Shown in pieces: positions 41,499-50,071 of a DNA stretch of 64,000 nucleotides; positions within the stretch are counted from its first letter, which is position 1, and every line of letters begins with the position of its first letter. The notes below the pieces were generated by a model. That model did not search any database. It was not told the origin of the DNA and saw nothing but the letters and a program-made list of their open reading frames with translations. This DNA comes from Pararhizobium mangrovi (GTDB lineage: Bacteria; Pseudomonadota; Alphaproteobacteria; Rhizobiales; Rhizobiaceae): the NCBI RefSeq assembly GCF_006516965.1, contig NZ_VHLH01000014.1:1-64000 (forward strand), read 5' to 3'. The position numbers and the translations under genes were made by a program.

Positions 41499-42442
41499 AG
41501 GCTTTCCCTCATGCGCGGATTGAGGACGACGTAGAGGATGTCGGCGAAGAAGTTCATCAGGATGAAGCCGATCGCCGTGCACAGCACGACGCCTTGCACG
41601 ACCGGATAGTCGCGGTTGAAGACGGCATCGACGATCAGCTTGCCGAAGCCCGGTATGGTGAAGATCTGTTCGGTGAGCACGGCGCCGGCGAGAAGCTCGC
41701 CGAAGAGCAGCGCGCTCAGGGTGACGATCGGCAGGACGGCGTTGCGGAAGGTATGCTTGAGAATGACGACCCGCTCGCCGAGCCCTTTCGCCCGCGCGGT
41801 GCGCACGTAATCGGCCTGAAGCACGCCGAGCATGGCCGAGCGCGTATGCCGCATCAGCGTCGCGGCCAGCGCCGTGCCGAGCACGAAGGCCGGCATCAGC
41901 ATCGTCTCGATCGAGCGCAGCGGCGCTTCGGTCAACGGCACGTAGCCCGAAGCGGGCAGCCAGCCGAGATGCACCGAGACGAGCAGGATCAGCATGATGC
42001 CGAGCCAGAAATTCGGGATCGAAAGGCCGGAAAGCGCGACAAAGTTCGCGACGTAATCGGTGATCGTGCCCTTCTTGACGGCGGAAACGATCCCCGCGGG
42101 GATGCCGATCGCGAACGCGATGATCATCGCCATGACCGCGAGCTGGATCGTTACCGGCAGCTTGTCGCCGATGAGGTCGAGCACGGGCACGTCTGAGCGC
42201 AGCGACTGGCCGAGATCGCCCCGGACGGCGCGGCCTGCCCAGAACGCATACTGCTCGGGCACCGGATCGTTCAGATGGTACTTTTCGCGCAGATAGGCGA
42301 TGACCTGCGGATCGCGCTGCTCGCCCGCCATGATGACGGCAGGGTCGCCCGGCATCATCTTCTGCAGCGAGAAGACGAAGATCGATACGATCACCAGCGT
42401 CGGGATCGCGACGGCGAAGCGTTTTGCAATGTAGCGCAGCAT
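41495..42442 (-). CDS. Peptide ABC transporter permease (DppB-type)
   Basis: A 315-residue permease beginning MLRYIAKRFAVAIPTL, the standard DppB/OppB start, with about six membrane segments. The EAA loop is RTARAKGLGERVVILKHTFRN near residue 200. It pairs with the DppC-type subunit, whose start overlaps its stop. A very stable stem-loop separates it from the binding-protein gene upstream. Confidence 0.92.
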   Translation of the reverse strand: MLRYIAKRFAVAIPTLVIVSIFVFSLQKMMPGDPAVIMAGEQRDPQVIAYLREKYHLNDPVPEQYAFWAGRAVRGDLGQSLRSDVPVLDLIGDKLPVTIQLAVMAMIIAFAIGIPAGIVSAVKKGTITDYVANFVALSGLSIPNFWLGIMLILLVSVHLGWLPASGYVPLTEAPLRSIETMLMPAFVLGTALAATLMRHTRSAMLGVLQADYVRTARAKGLGERVVILKHTFRNAVLPIVTLSALLFGELLAGAVLTEQIFTIPGFGKLIVDAVFNRDYPVVQGVVLCTAIGFILMNFFADILYVVLNPRMRESL

Positions 42443-42472
42443 GGGCGGCCCTGCCGGAAAGCAAACGGGGTG

Positions 42473-42498
42473 CGGACGGCGCGATCGCGCGCCGTCCG
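42473..42498 (-). promoter_or_regulatory. Intercistronic stem-loop between the binding-protein and permease genes
   Basis: A perfect 11-bp stem (CGGACGGCGCG with CGCGCCGTCCG) closes a four-base loop in the 69-bp gap. No T run follows. Such hairpins in importer operons commonly protect the upstream mRNA and reduce read-through, giving more binding protein than membrane subunits; that role is inferred here. Confidence 0.6.
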
Positions 42499-42511
42499 GT
42501 ACGGGTTTCGA

Positions 42512-44017
42512 TCAGCCCTTCGTCACGCCTTCCAGGCGGATCATGCCGTCCGGATAGGCCTTGAAGCCATTGATGTCCTTACGGACGCCGAACAGCCAGG
42601 TCTGATGGTAGAGGTAGATGATCGGCAGATCCTTCATCAGGATCTCGTTGGCGGCATCGTATTTCTGCTTGCGCTCGGCATTGTCCTGCGTTTCGCGCGC
42701 GTCCTGCAGCAGCGTGTCGACCTTCTTGTTGCAGTAGTGCGAGTCGTTCAGGCCGGCGCCGCAGCGCACGAACTGGTCGATGTTGCCGTCCGGATCGATG
42801 CGCCCCGACCATCCGATCTGGCTGAGCTCGAAATTGCCCGCCGTATCGGCCGAAAGGAGCGAGGCGAATTCCATCGGCTGGATCTTCAGATCGAAGCCCG
42901 CCGGCTTGATCATCGATTGCAGCACTTGGGCGACCTGAAGCTCCTGCGGGCTGTTCGGCGCGTTCATCGTCAGCGAGACCTTTTCCTGGCCCGCCTTCTT
43001 CATCAGCGCCTTCGCCTTGTCGATGTCGCGTCCGCTCATCGATGCCGACTTGTCGTACCACGGGCTCGTCGGCGGGAAGGGCTGGTTGCCGGCCTTATAG
43101 ACGCCGTTGAAGACGACCTGGTTCAGCGCGTTGCGATCGATCGAAAGGGAAAGCGCCTGACGCAGGAGCTTCTCGTTGCCGATCGGCGTGTCGCCCCTCT
43201 TGGTATTGTCGATATTGATGGTAATGCCCTGGTAGCCGAGGCTGACCGCCTTTTCGATATGGATGTCGGGTGCCTGCTCGACCTGCTTGACGTCCGTCGG
43301 CGCGACGCGGTCGACGATGTCGAGATCACCCGAGCGAAGGTTGGAAAGGCGCACGGTCGCATCCGGGATCGGCAGGTAGGTCACCGCGTCGACCTTGATC
43401 TTGTCGGCGTTCCAGTAGCCGTCGAACTTCTTCAGTTCGATGCGGTCCTGCTGAACGCGGTTCACGAACTGGAAGGGCCCGGAACACACCGGATCGGACG
43501 AGAACTTCTCGCCTTCCTTCTTGAAGGCGGTCGGCGACATCATCATGCCGGATCGATCGGCGAACTGGGCGAGCAGCGTCGCATCCGGCTGCTTCAGATG
43601 GAACTTGACGGTATGGTCACCCGCCACCTCGACGGAATCGATCGAGGTGAGCTCGCTCTTGCGGCGCGATTCCTTCAGCGTCTTGGAGCGCTCGATGTTG
43701 GCCTTGACGGCGGCGGCATCGAAGGTCGTCCCGTCCTGGAACTTGACCCCCTTGCGCAGTTGCATCGTCAACGTCTTCTGATCGTCGGACCAGCTCCACT
43801 TCGTCGCGAGCTGCGGAACGATCTTGAGCTCCGGCGTGACGTCGACGAGCTTGTCGCACAGTGCCGTGAAGACGATGCGACCGACGAAAGTGCGGGCCTG
43901 ATCGGGATCGAGAACGTCCGCGTCGTCGGCAAGGCCGATCTTGAGCGTGGCGGCCGCGGCCGGCAGGGCCGTCGCGACGGTGGCGAGCAGCAGTAGCGAG
44001 AGTCGTGCGAGTTTCAT
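42512..44017 (-). CDS. Peptide ABC transporter substrate-binding protein (SBP family 5)
   Basis: A 501-residue periplasmic protein with a signal peptide (residues 1-23, cleavage after LPAAAA) and the extracellular solute-binding family 5 fold. Typical segments are TLTMQLRKGVKFQDGTTFDA near residue 80 and YLYHQTWLFG near the C-terminus. AGAGGAGAATG precedes the ATG at 44017. With DppBCDF-type partners and ggt in the same operon, glutathione or gamma-glutamyl peptides are the favoured ligands, by analogy with GsiB; dipeptides are the alternative. Confidence 0.9.
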   Translation of the reverse strand: MKLARLSLLLLATVATALPAAAATLKIGLADDADVLDPDQARTFVGRIVFTALCDKLVDVTPELKIVPQLATKWSWSDDQKTLTMQLRKGVKFQDGTTFDAAAVKANIERSKTLKESRRKSELTSIDSVEVAGDHTVKFHLKQPDATLLAQFADRSGMMMSPTAFKKEGEKFSSDPVCSGPFQFVNRVQQDRIELKKFDGYWNADKIKVDAVTYLPIPDATVRLSNLRSGDLDIVDRVAPTDVKQVEQAPDIHIEKAVSLGYQGITINIDNTKRGDTPIGNEKLLRQALSLSIDRNALNQVVFNGVYKAGNQPFPPTSPWYDKSASMSGRDIDKAKALMKKAGQEKVSLTMNAPNSPQELQVAQVLQSMIKPAGFDLKIQPMEFASLLSADTAGNFELSQIGWSGRIDPDGNIDQFVRCGAGLNDSHYCNKKVDTLLQDARETQDNAERKQKYDAANEILMKDLPIIYLYHQTWLFGVRKDINGFKAYPDGMIRLEGVTKG

Positions 44018-44064
44018 CTCATTCTCCTCTGGAAGTCTTTGTCGGACCGAAGGGACGAGCCGGG

Positions 44065-45144
44065 TTATCCACTCCCCGCCGCGTTTCCTTCGGCATGCTG
44101 GCGGTAGAGTTCGAAGCGGCGCAAAGCCTTCTCGTTGGCCCCGGCAGCCACCGCCGCGCCGACGCCCGCGAGTGAAAGCTCCTTCTGGCGATGACAGGCG
44201 ACGAGGCGGCCCCGGCCGGCGGTCTCGAGCATCGGCTTTTCCCGTGTGCACCGATCGACGGCATAGGGGCAGCGCGGATGGAACCGGCAGCCCGAAGGCG
44301 GCGCGAGTGGCGAAGGGATGTCGCCGCCGAGCGCTTCCCCATGTTCCTCGCGTCCCGGCCGCGGCACGGGAATGGCGGCAATCAGCGCCTCGGTATAGGG
44401 ATGGCCCGGCGCGTCGAAGAGCGCGTCCGCCGGTGCGAGTTCAACGATCTCGCCGAGATACATGACCGCGACACGGTCGCTCATGTGCCGGATGACGGCC
44501 AGATCATGCGCGATGACCACGAGGGTCAGGCCGAAATCGCTCTTCAGCTCTTCCATCAGATTGATGATCTGCGCCTGGACCGAGACGTCGAGCGCCGAAA
44601 CCGGTTCGTCGCCGACGAGGACCGTCGGCTCGCTTGCCAGCGCACGGGCGATCGCCACGCGCTGGCGCTGGCCGCCTGAAAACTCGTGCGGATAGCGCTC
44701 GGCATGCTCGGCACGAAGGCCGACGCGTTCGAGCAGTTCGCCGACGCGCGTGCGCCGTTCGGAGCGCGAAAGCCCGGTATGGACGATGAGCGGTTCGCCG
44801 ACGAGCGTACCGACCGTCATGCGTGGATTGAGAGAGGAGAACGGGTCCTGGAAAACGAACTGCAGCCTGGCGCGCGCCGCGCGCATCTGCCTGGGCGACA
44901 ACGAAGAAAGATCACGGCCTTCATAGACGACGGTTCCCGCAGTCGGCTCGATGAGGCGAAGCAGGAGACGGGCGAGCGTGGACTTGCCGCAACCCGATTC
45001 TCTGACGATCGCGAAGGTTTCTCCGCGTTCGACGGAAAGCGATACGCCGTCGACGGCCCTGACCGTACGTCCCGATCCGCCGGACGAGAAATGACGAACG
45101 AGGTCCTGCGTCTCGATCACGATGTCGCGCCGCCGGTCGCTCAT
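44065..45144 (-). CDS. Peptide ABC transporter ATP-binding protein (DppF-type), altered Walker A
   Basis: A 359-residue ATPase with signature [15 protein letters not shown], Walker B VLVGDEP and a C-terminal oligopeptide/dipeptide domain with Cys-rich [15 protein letters not shown], which in relatives holds an iron-sulfur cluster. The Walker A reads RESGCGKST at residues 48-56: the first glycine is Arg48 (codon AGA at 45001-45003), one transition from Gly GGA. The rest looks intact, so nucleotide binding may be reduced but the gene is not obviously decayed. The ATG at 45144 overlaps the preceding stop in ATGA. Confidence 0.9.
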   Translation of the reverse strand: MSDRRRDIVIETQDLVRHFSSGGSGRTVRAVDGVSLSVERGETFAIVRESGCGKSTLARLLLRLIEPTAGTVVYEGRDLSSLSPRQMRAARARLQFVFQDPFSSLNPRMTVGTLVGEPLIVHTGLSRSERRTRVGELLERVGLRAEHAERYPHEFSGGQRQRVAIARALASEPTVLVGDEPVSALDVSVQAQIINLMEELKSDFGLTLVVIAHDLAVIRHMSDRVAVMYLGEIVELAPADALFDAPGHPYTEALIAAIPVPRPGREEHGEALGGDIPSPLAPPSGCRFHPRCPYAVDRCTREKPMLETAGRGRLVACHRQKELSLAGVGAAVAAGANEKALRRFELYRQHAEGNAAGSG

Positions 45145-46199
45145 GCGTGCCCTCCGGCTTCGGCGATCGTCTCGATCGGTGTGCGCCAGCATGCCCAGCC
45201 ATGGCCGTCGTCGTTGCGCTCGAAGGGCGGCACCTCGGAAAAGCACCGCGTTTGCGCGAACGGGCAGCGCGTGGCGAACCGGCATCCGGGCGGAAATTCG
45301 AACGGCGAGGGCACCGAACCGGGAATGGTCGCGAGCCGTCCCTTCGGTGCACCGAGCGTCGGCATCGAACTCATGAGCCCGATCGTGTAGGGGTGCTGCG
45401 GGTCGTTGAAGATCGTCTCCACCGGCCCGCTTTCGACGATCCGGCCGGCATACATGACGGCCACCTCGTCGGCGATGTCCGCCACCACGCCGAGATCGTG
45501 CGTGATGAGAAGCATCGCCGCGCCGCTTTCGTCCTGAAGCGTGCGCATCAGGCGAAGGATCTGCGCCTGGATGGTGACGTCGAGCGCGGTCGTCGGCTCG
45601 TCGGCGATCAGCAGCTTCGGATCGTTGGCGAGCGCCATGGCGATCATGACGCGCTGGCGCATGCCGCCTGAAAGCTGGTGCGGATAGTCGTCGAGCCGGC
45701 GTTCGGGCGCCGGGATCTGCACCCGTCGGAACATCTCCAGCGCGCGTTCGCGTGCCTCGCGCCGGCCGACCTTGCGATGGCGCGCCACCGCCTCCGCCAC
45801 CTGATCGCCGACCTTGAAGACGGGGTTCAGCGAGGTCATCGGCTCCTGGAAGATCATCGCCATGCGGTCGCCGCGTACCCGCTCGATCTCGCGGCGCGAC
45901 AAACGCAGCATGTCGCGATCCTCGAAGCGCGCTTCGCCGCTCGTGATGCGCGCCGCCTTTTCGGGAAGCAGACGCATCGTCGCGAGCGACGTTACCGACT
46001 TGCCGCAGCCGCTCTCGCCGACGAGGCAGAGCGTGCGCCCGGCCGAAAGCGTGAAGGAGACGCCGTCGATCGTGTCGACTGGCTGGCCGGCGAAACGGAC
46101 CGAAAGATCGCTTACGCGAAGAACCGTAGCGCCGTCGCCGCTTCCCGCATTGGCCGGCCCGTTCGCGCGCCCGCCAGCCTCGACCGTTTCAACCGACAT
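45141..46199 (-). CDS. Peptide ABC transporter ATP-binding protein (DppD-type)
   Basis: A 352-residue ATPase with normal Walker A (GESGCGKSV near residue 57), signature [15 protein letters not shown], Walker [14 protein letters not shown] and the C-terminal oligopeptide domain ([15 protein letters not shown]). It is the partner of the DppF-type subunit and shares a 4-base overlap with it. Its start lies 11 bp inside the 3' end of the regulator gene, with GGGAG upstream, so the whole operon appears to begin at the regulator. Confidence 0.92.
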   Translation of the reverse strand: MSVETVEAGGRANGPANAGSGDGATVLRVSDLSVRFAGQPVDTIDGVSFTLSAGRTLCLVGESGCGKSVTSLATMRLLPEKAARITSGEARFEDRDMLRLSRREIERVRGDRMAMIFQEPMTSLNPVFKVGDQVAEAVARHRKVGRREARERALEMFRRVQIPAPERRLDDYPHQLSGGMRQRVMIAMALANDPKLLIADEPTTALDVTIQAQILRLMRTLQDESGAAMLLITHDLGVVADIADEVAVMYAGRIVESGPVETIFNDPQHPYTIGLMSSMPTLGAPKGRLATIPGSVPSPFEFPPGCRFATRCPFAQTRCFSEVPPFERNDDGHGWACWRTPIETIAEAGGHA

Positions 46200-46902
46200 C
46201 GTCTGCTCCCGTCTCCATCATCCGGACGACGCTTTCGCGCAGCGCCGACAGATGGGTGCGCATCGCCTCTCGCGCCCGTTCGGGATCGCGCCGCCGGATG
46301 CTTTCGACGATCGCGTCGTGCTGGCCCGCATAGAGCGACAGCGCGGAATGCGTGCGCGCCCGCTCGCGCAGCTGGCGCCATTCGGCATTCTGGCGCACGC
46401 GATCGACGAGATCGAAGACGGCGAGGTAGAGTTCGTTGCCGGCACATTCGGCGATGGTGCGATGAAACGCACTGTCCCAGAGCTCGCGTCCGTCGGCATC
46501 CTGGCTATGATGCGCATTCTTCGTCATGCGGTCCAACCGCTCGGCGTCCCGCGCGTCGGCACGCAGCGCGGCCAGTTCGGCAAGCGGCGGCTCGATGCTG
46601 AGCCGCACCTCCATCACGCCCATGAAGTCGCTCTCGGCAAGCCGTTCGCTCATCGCGCTGGCATTGAGAGGCGGACAGGGACCGGCGAAGGTGCCCGCTC
46701 CGCGTCTGCGCGAGATGCGCCCTTCCGCTTCGAGCACGTCGAGCGCACGCCGCACCGAACGCCGGCTGACGCCGAGATCCTCGCTCAACTGCCGTTCCGT
46801 CGGCAGGCGCCGATCGGAAGGCAGCGTTTCGGGATGAAGCAGCGCCCTGATGCGCTCGAGCGCCGTCGGAGAATTGTCGCCAGGCCTGCCAGTCGCGTCC
46901 AT
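46189..46902 (-). CDS. FadR/GntR family transcriptional regulator of the peptide-importer operon
   Basis: A 237-residue protein with a winged helix-turn-helix at about 10-75 ([31 protein letters not shown]) and a C-terminal FCD domain, where the His in [14 protein letters not shown] belongs to the ligand or metal site. It is the first gene of the operon regulator-dppD-dppF-binding protein-dppB-dppC-ggt and overlaps dppD. Autoregulation and control of the whole operon are likely. A 7-bp inverted repeat lies about 80 bp upstream. Confidence 0.88.
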   Translation of the reverse strand: MDATGRPGDNSPTALERIRALLHPETLPSDRRLPTERQLSEDLGVSRRSVRRALDVLEAEGRISRRRGAGTFAGPCPPLNASAMSERLAESDFMGVMEVRLSIEPPLAELAALRADARDAERLDRMTKNAHHSQDADGRELWDSAFHRTIAECAGNELYLAVFDLVDRVRQNAEWRQLRERARTHSALSLYAGQHDAIVESIRRRDPERAREAMRTHLSALRESVVRMMETGADDVG

Positions 46903-47263
46903 GCGTCACCCGTGGAAGAAGGCACCGGACCAATCTGTACTTGGTTCAGTTAGGCACGCCCTCCCGAATGGCGCAAGCGCAAATATTCGCCGTTCTGCCG
47001 AATATAACGGCACCTTGAACCGGAGATATTGTCCTCATTGGAGATTCAATCGGCAGGGAACCCCCGCAATCGCAAGTCATGCGAAGCAAATCCGGCGAAC
47101 GCACCGGCATCGGCTCCCTTGCGTTTCACCCCCAAACGGATGCCTGCTTCCCGAAAGCCGACGCGACCCAACCGTCACCGTCTCAATGCCCATGCGCTCG
47201 ACGACAATACGCAATCCCGACGCCGGAAACCGTACTCGACAGGAACGGCAAGCCATCCGCAAT
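46903..47263. other. Intergenic region between the regulator gene and the CRISPR array
   Basis: About 360 bp without a recognisable gene. The first 100 bp should hold the promoter of the leftward regulator-importer operon. The rest is the trailer side of the CRISPR array. I looked for cas1, cas2 or other cas remnants and saw none. Confidence 0.5.
46983..47005. promoter_or_regulatory. Inverted repeat upstream of the regulator gene, candidate operator
   Basis: ATATTCG at 46983-46989 is mirrored by CGAATAT at 46999-47005, with 9 bases between. The region is AT-rich and 80-100 bp upstream of the FadR-type gene. It could be an operator, but the 9-base gap is larger than usual for this family. Confidence 0.35.
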
Positions 47264-47294
47264 GACCAAATCCACGCCTTCGCGTTGGGGCGAC
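47264..47294. repeat. Decayed CRISPR repeat beyond the distal end of the array
   Basis: This 31-base stretch matches the array consensus at 23 of 32 positions with one gap, including ATCCACGCC, CGCGT, GGGG and CGAC in order. It lies 34 bases before the first clear repeat, the normal spacer length. It is best read as an ancient repeat at the trailer end. Confidence 0.6.
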
Positions 47295-47328
47295 GGGCTA
47301 TTGGGACCGGCATCATCAGCTTCGTAAC

Positions 47329-49000
47329 GTTTCTATCCACGCCCCCGCATGGGGGACGACCCCGTTCTCCGGGTCCTCGGCGTGGTTCGCCCAGTTTCTA
47401 TCTACGCCCCCGCGTGGGGGGGCGACCCCTCCGCGCCCATTTGCGGAGCGGGGGATGCGGCGGCTTCTATCCACGCCCCCCATGGGGGGCGGCGCGACCG
47501 CGGCAAGATTCGAGGCCTAGTTTCTATCCACGCCCCCGCATGGGGGCGACGGCGCCTGCGCGACGACCTGACCGGTCTGTCCATCGTTTCTTTCCACTCC
47601 CCCGCATGGGGGGCGACGGCCTGCGCCCGCGTGCTCTCGTCGGCTCTCGTCATGTTTCTATCCACGCCCCCGCGTGGGGGGCGACGGAAAGGTCGGAGGA
47701 CGACTTGCCAAGGCTGACGTTTCTATCCACGCCCCCGCATGGGGGGGGCGACGGACTTAGCCACTGTGCTGCCCCCATTCCTCGGGTTTCTATCCACGCC
47801 CCCGCATGGGGGGCGACGTCGCCGCCATCGTCCGGATCGACCTGGTAGTAATTTCTATCCACGCCCCCGCGTGGGGGGCGACGTCAGCGCGGCAAGAAGT
47901 TCCGAACGGTGGGCGGTTTCTATCCACGCCCCCCGCGTGGGGGGCGACCACTGCTACGCCATGCGCCTTGCCGGCACGCGGATGTTTCTATCCACGCCCC
48001 CGCGTGGGGGGCGACCGGCTACCGCGAGCGCGATCGACAGGATCGACTTGTTTCTATCCACGCCCCCGCGTGGGGGGCGACCTTACAGCCCGCAAAGAAC
48101 TGCCATCGCCGCATGGTTTCTATCCACGCCCCCGCGTGGGGGGCGACGATCTCGGAAACCGGGATCGCCTCTGCCCCGCTGTTTCTATCCACGCCCCCGC
48201 GTGGGGGGCGACTCGCGCACCTCGCTCGACCCGATCGGGTTCGCGCCGTTTCTATCCACGCCCCCGCGTGGGGGGCGACGTCAAGGTCATTCGCTAGCGG
48301 TGCGCCATCGCAATGTTTCTATCCACGCCCCCGCGTGGGGGGCGACCCTCCTCGGACCACGGCGTCCACTGCATGTCTTCGTTTCTATCCACGCCCCCGC
48401 GTGGGGGGCGACTCGCGCAGTACCTGCTCAACATCCGCTATCGGCAGTTTCTATCTACGCCCCCGCGTGGGGGGCGACCTGGAGTGTCGTGCTCATGGAG
48501 CCTCCTCCGGCGATGTTTCTATCCACGCCCCCGCGTGGGGGGCGACAGGTCCGTGGTGCCATGGAGGTCATGGAGTGGCTGTTTCTATCCACGCCCCCGC
48601 GTGGGGGGCGACTTTACACGGATGCCAACGCTTTCCCAGGCCCGGAGTTTCTATCCACGCCCCCGCGTGGGGGGCGACCCTTTTCAATAGACACGAGCGC
48701 GCGGGACAAGTGTGTTTCTATCCACGCCCCCGCGTGGGGGGCGACCATGCGGGGCCTCATGTCGTTCGCCTACACCGCCGTTTCTATCCACGCCCCCGCG
48801 TGGGGGGCGACCCGCTGGATCGGCGCTCGCTGGTACGTGGCAACTGCCAGTTTCTATCCACGCCCCCGCGTGGGGGGCGACGATGCGACACTATCTCGAC
48901 GTCGCCAAGCCGGCGTTTCTATCCACGCCCCCGCGTGGGGGGCGACGGATTATAGCAGCGCAACCCGCGCAAAATGAACGAGTTTCTATCCACGCCCCCG
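47329..49000 (-). CRISPR. CRISPR array with type I-C repeats, leader end truncated
   Basis: There are 25 complete repeats plus a 19-base partial one at 48982-49000. The plus-strand consensus is 32 bases, GTTTCTATCCACGCCCCCG then CGTGGGGGGCGAC. Its complement starts GTCGCCCCCCACG and ends GTGGATAGAAAC, the usual type I-C form. Crossing the repeat-derived handle rule with this motif puts transcription on the minus strand, from high to low coordinates. Spacers are 33-38 bases, except one of about 21-26 after the third repeat. Repeats up to about 47850 vary in sequence and in G/C run length (31-34 bases), while later ones are nearly identical, as expected when the leader was at the high-coordinate end. 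No leader remains. Confidence 0.97.
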
Positions 49001-49856
49001 TGAACGGAATTGCGTAGATGATGCGACGATGGCCGTGGTGCTTCGCGTGTTCCAGGGCGAAAGCGAGCGATGTCAGCGTCTTGCCGCCGCCGGTCGGAAC
49101 CGTCAGAGTGAAGAGGCCGGGTGATAATGCAGCCTGCTCGCGGACATGGGCGAGGATCTCGCTGCGGCGACGGTTGACGTCGCTGGCGCTTCCGCCACCG
49201 CCTTCCATATGGGCGTCGAACTGGCGGAGCAGCCGCGGCAGGACGTCCGAAAGCGCCGGCCAGTCGCGGTCGACGATCACCCTTTCCACCGCGGCGTAGA
49301 AGCGCTCGGTGTCCTTGAAGTCGGCGTCGACGAGACAGGAAAAGAGCATCCGGCCCAGAAACGCGAGCTGGAACGCCGGTGCCACGCCACCACGTCGATC
49401 GCCCTTGAACGACGACGGCCACAGGTTTTCCCACGACACGGGCACCTCGTCGCGCCAGACGGGATCGAGCGTCGAGGGATCGTGCTCCGCCACGCGGTCG
49501 TTCAGCGCGCCGACAGCGTTGGAACGGTCGGGCAGTCCCGCGTGATGGCCTGCGACCGCGTAGGCCAGAAGATCGAGGATCAGCCGATCGGCAAACGTAC
49601 TGCCCGGTGTCCGGTCACGCAGCACCGCCGCGCCGGCCGTCGAATGATCGACCAGCGCCGTACTTCCGCGAAGCCTTGCCTGGAAAGCCGGCGTGTATTT
49701 GCCGAGGTCGTGCAGGCGACCGACGAGATTGCCGGCATGTTCGAACCCGAACGCGGCGGCGAAGCTCGATGCCAGATCGCCGACCGCACGCAGATGACCG
49801 GGCAGCGTCTGCCAACCGTCCTCGCTCGCGCCCTCGACCGAATGGGCATAGTGCAT
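49001..49856 (-). pseudogene. cas3: Truncated cas3 (type I-C), N-terminal HD nuclease plus start of helicase
   Basis: The frame from ATG 49856 encodes 286 residues of Cas3, which is normally about 750-800. The HD nuclease domain looks complete: HSVEG near residue 5, His49-Asp50 (GRLHDLGKY), His71, His104-His105 (GHHAGLPD) and LVDADF near 177. Helicase Walker A TVPTGGGKT ends at 260, then RRIIYAIPFT to 286. There the gene runs straight into a CRISPR repeat and reads on in frame through the array sequence to a stop at 48891, giving a 36-residue nonsense tail. No frameshift precedes the break. All other cas genes and the leader, expected between cas3 and the array, are absent. Confidence 0.9.
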
Positions 49857-50071
49857 GTCCGAAGCCCCCCGGCCGGATGAACACAACCCAGAATGGCATG
49901 CCGGTTCAGGATGTCAACGACTGCGCCGGACCGAAGGCCTTCGCAGCACAGCCGGATCGGAACGGCGCGATCGTAACAGCGACGTATCGAAGATCCGCCC
50001 GCCGGCCCCCTCGTCATACGATCCGTACGGCGGCAGCCTTCAGGCTGGAGCTCGACCGCCCACTGGCCGGC

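Noticed and set aside
47182-47240. Further weak CRISPR-like repeats before 47264
   Set aside because: Similarity is limited to short CGAC- or ACGCC-type pieces and the spacing does not fit 33-36-base spacers.
46903-47263. Possible cas1/cas2 remnants on the low-coordinate side of the array
   Set aside because: No Cas motif is seen in any frame; only decayed repeat-like sequence at the edge is supported.
47739-48977. Several long plus-strand open frames across the CRISPR array, rich in repeated FLSTPPRGGR- or SIHAPAWGAT-like units
   Set aside because: They are translations of the 32-base repeats, with periodicity equal to the repeat-spacer unit; they are not genes.
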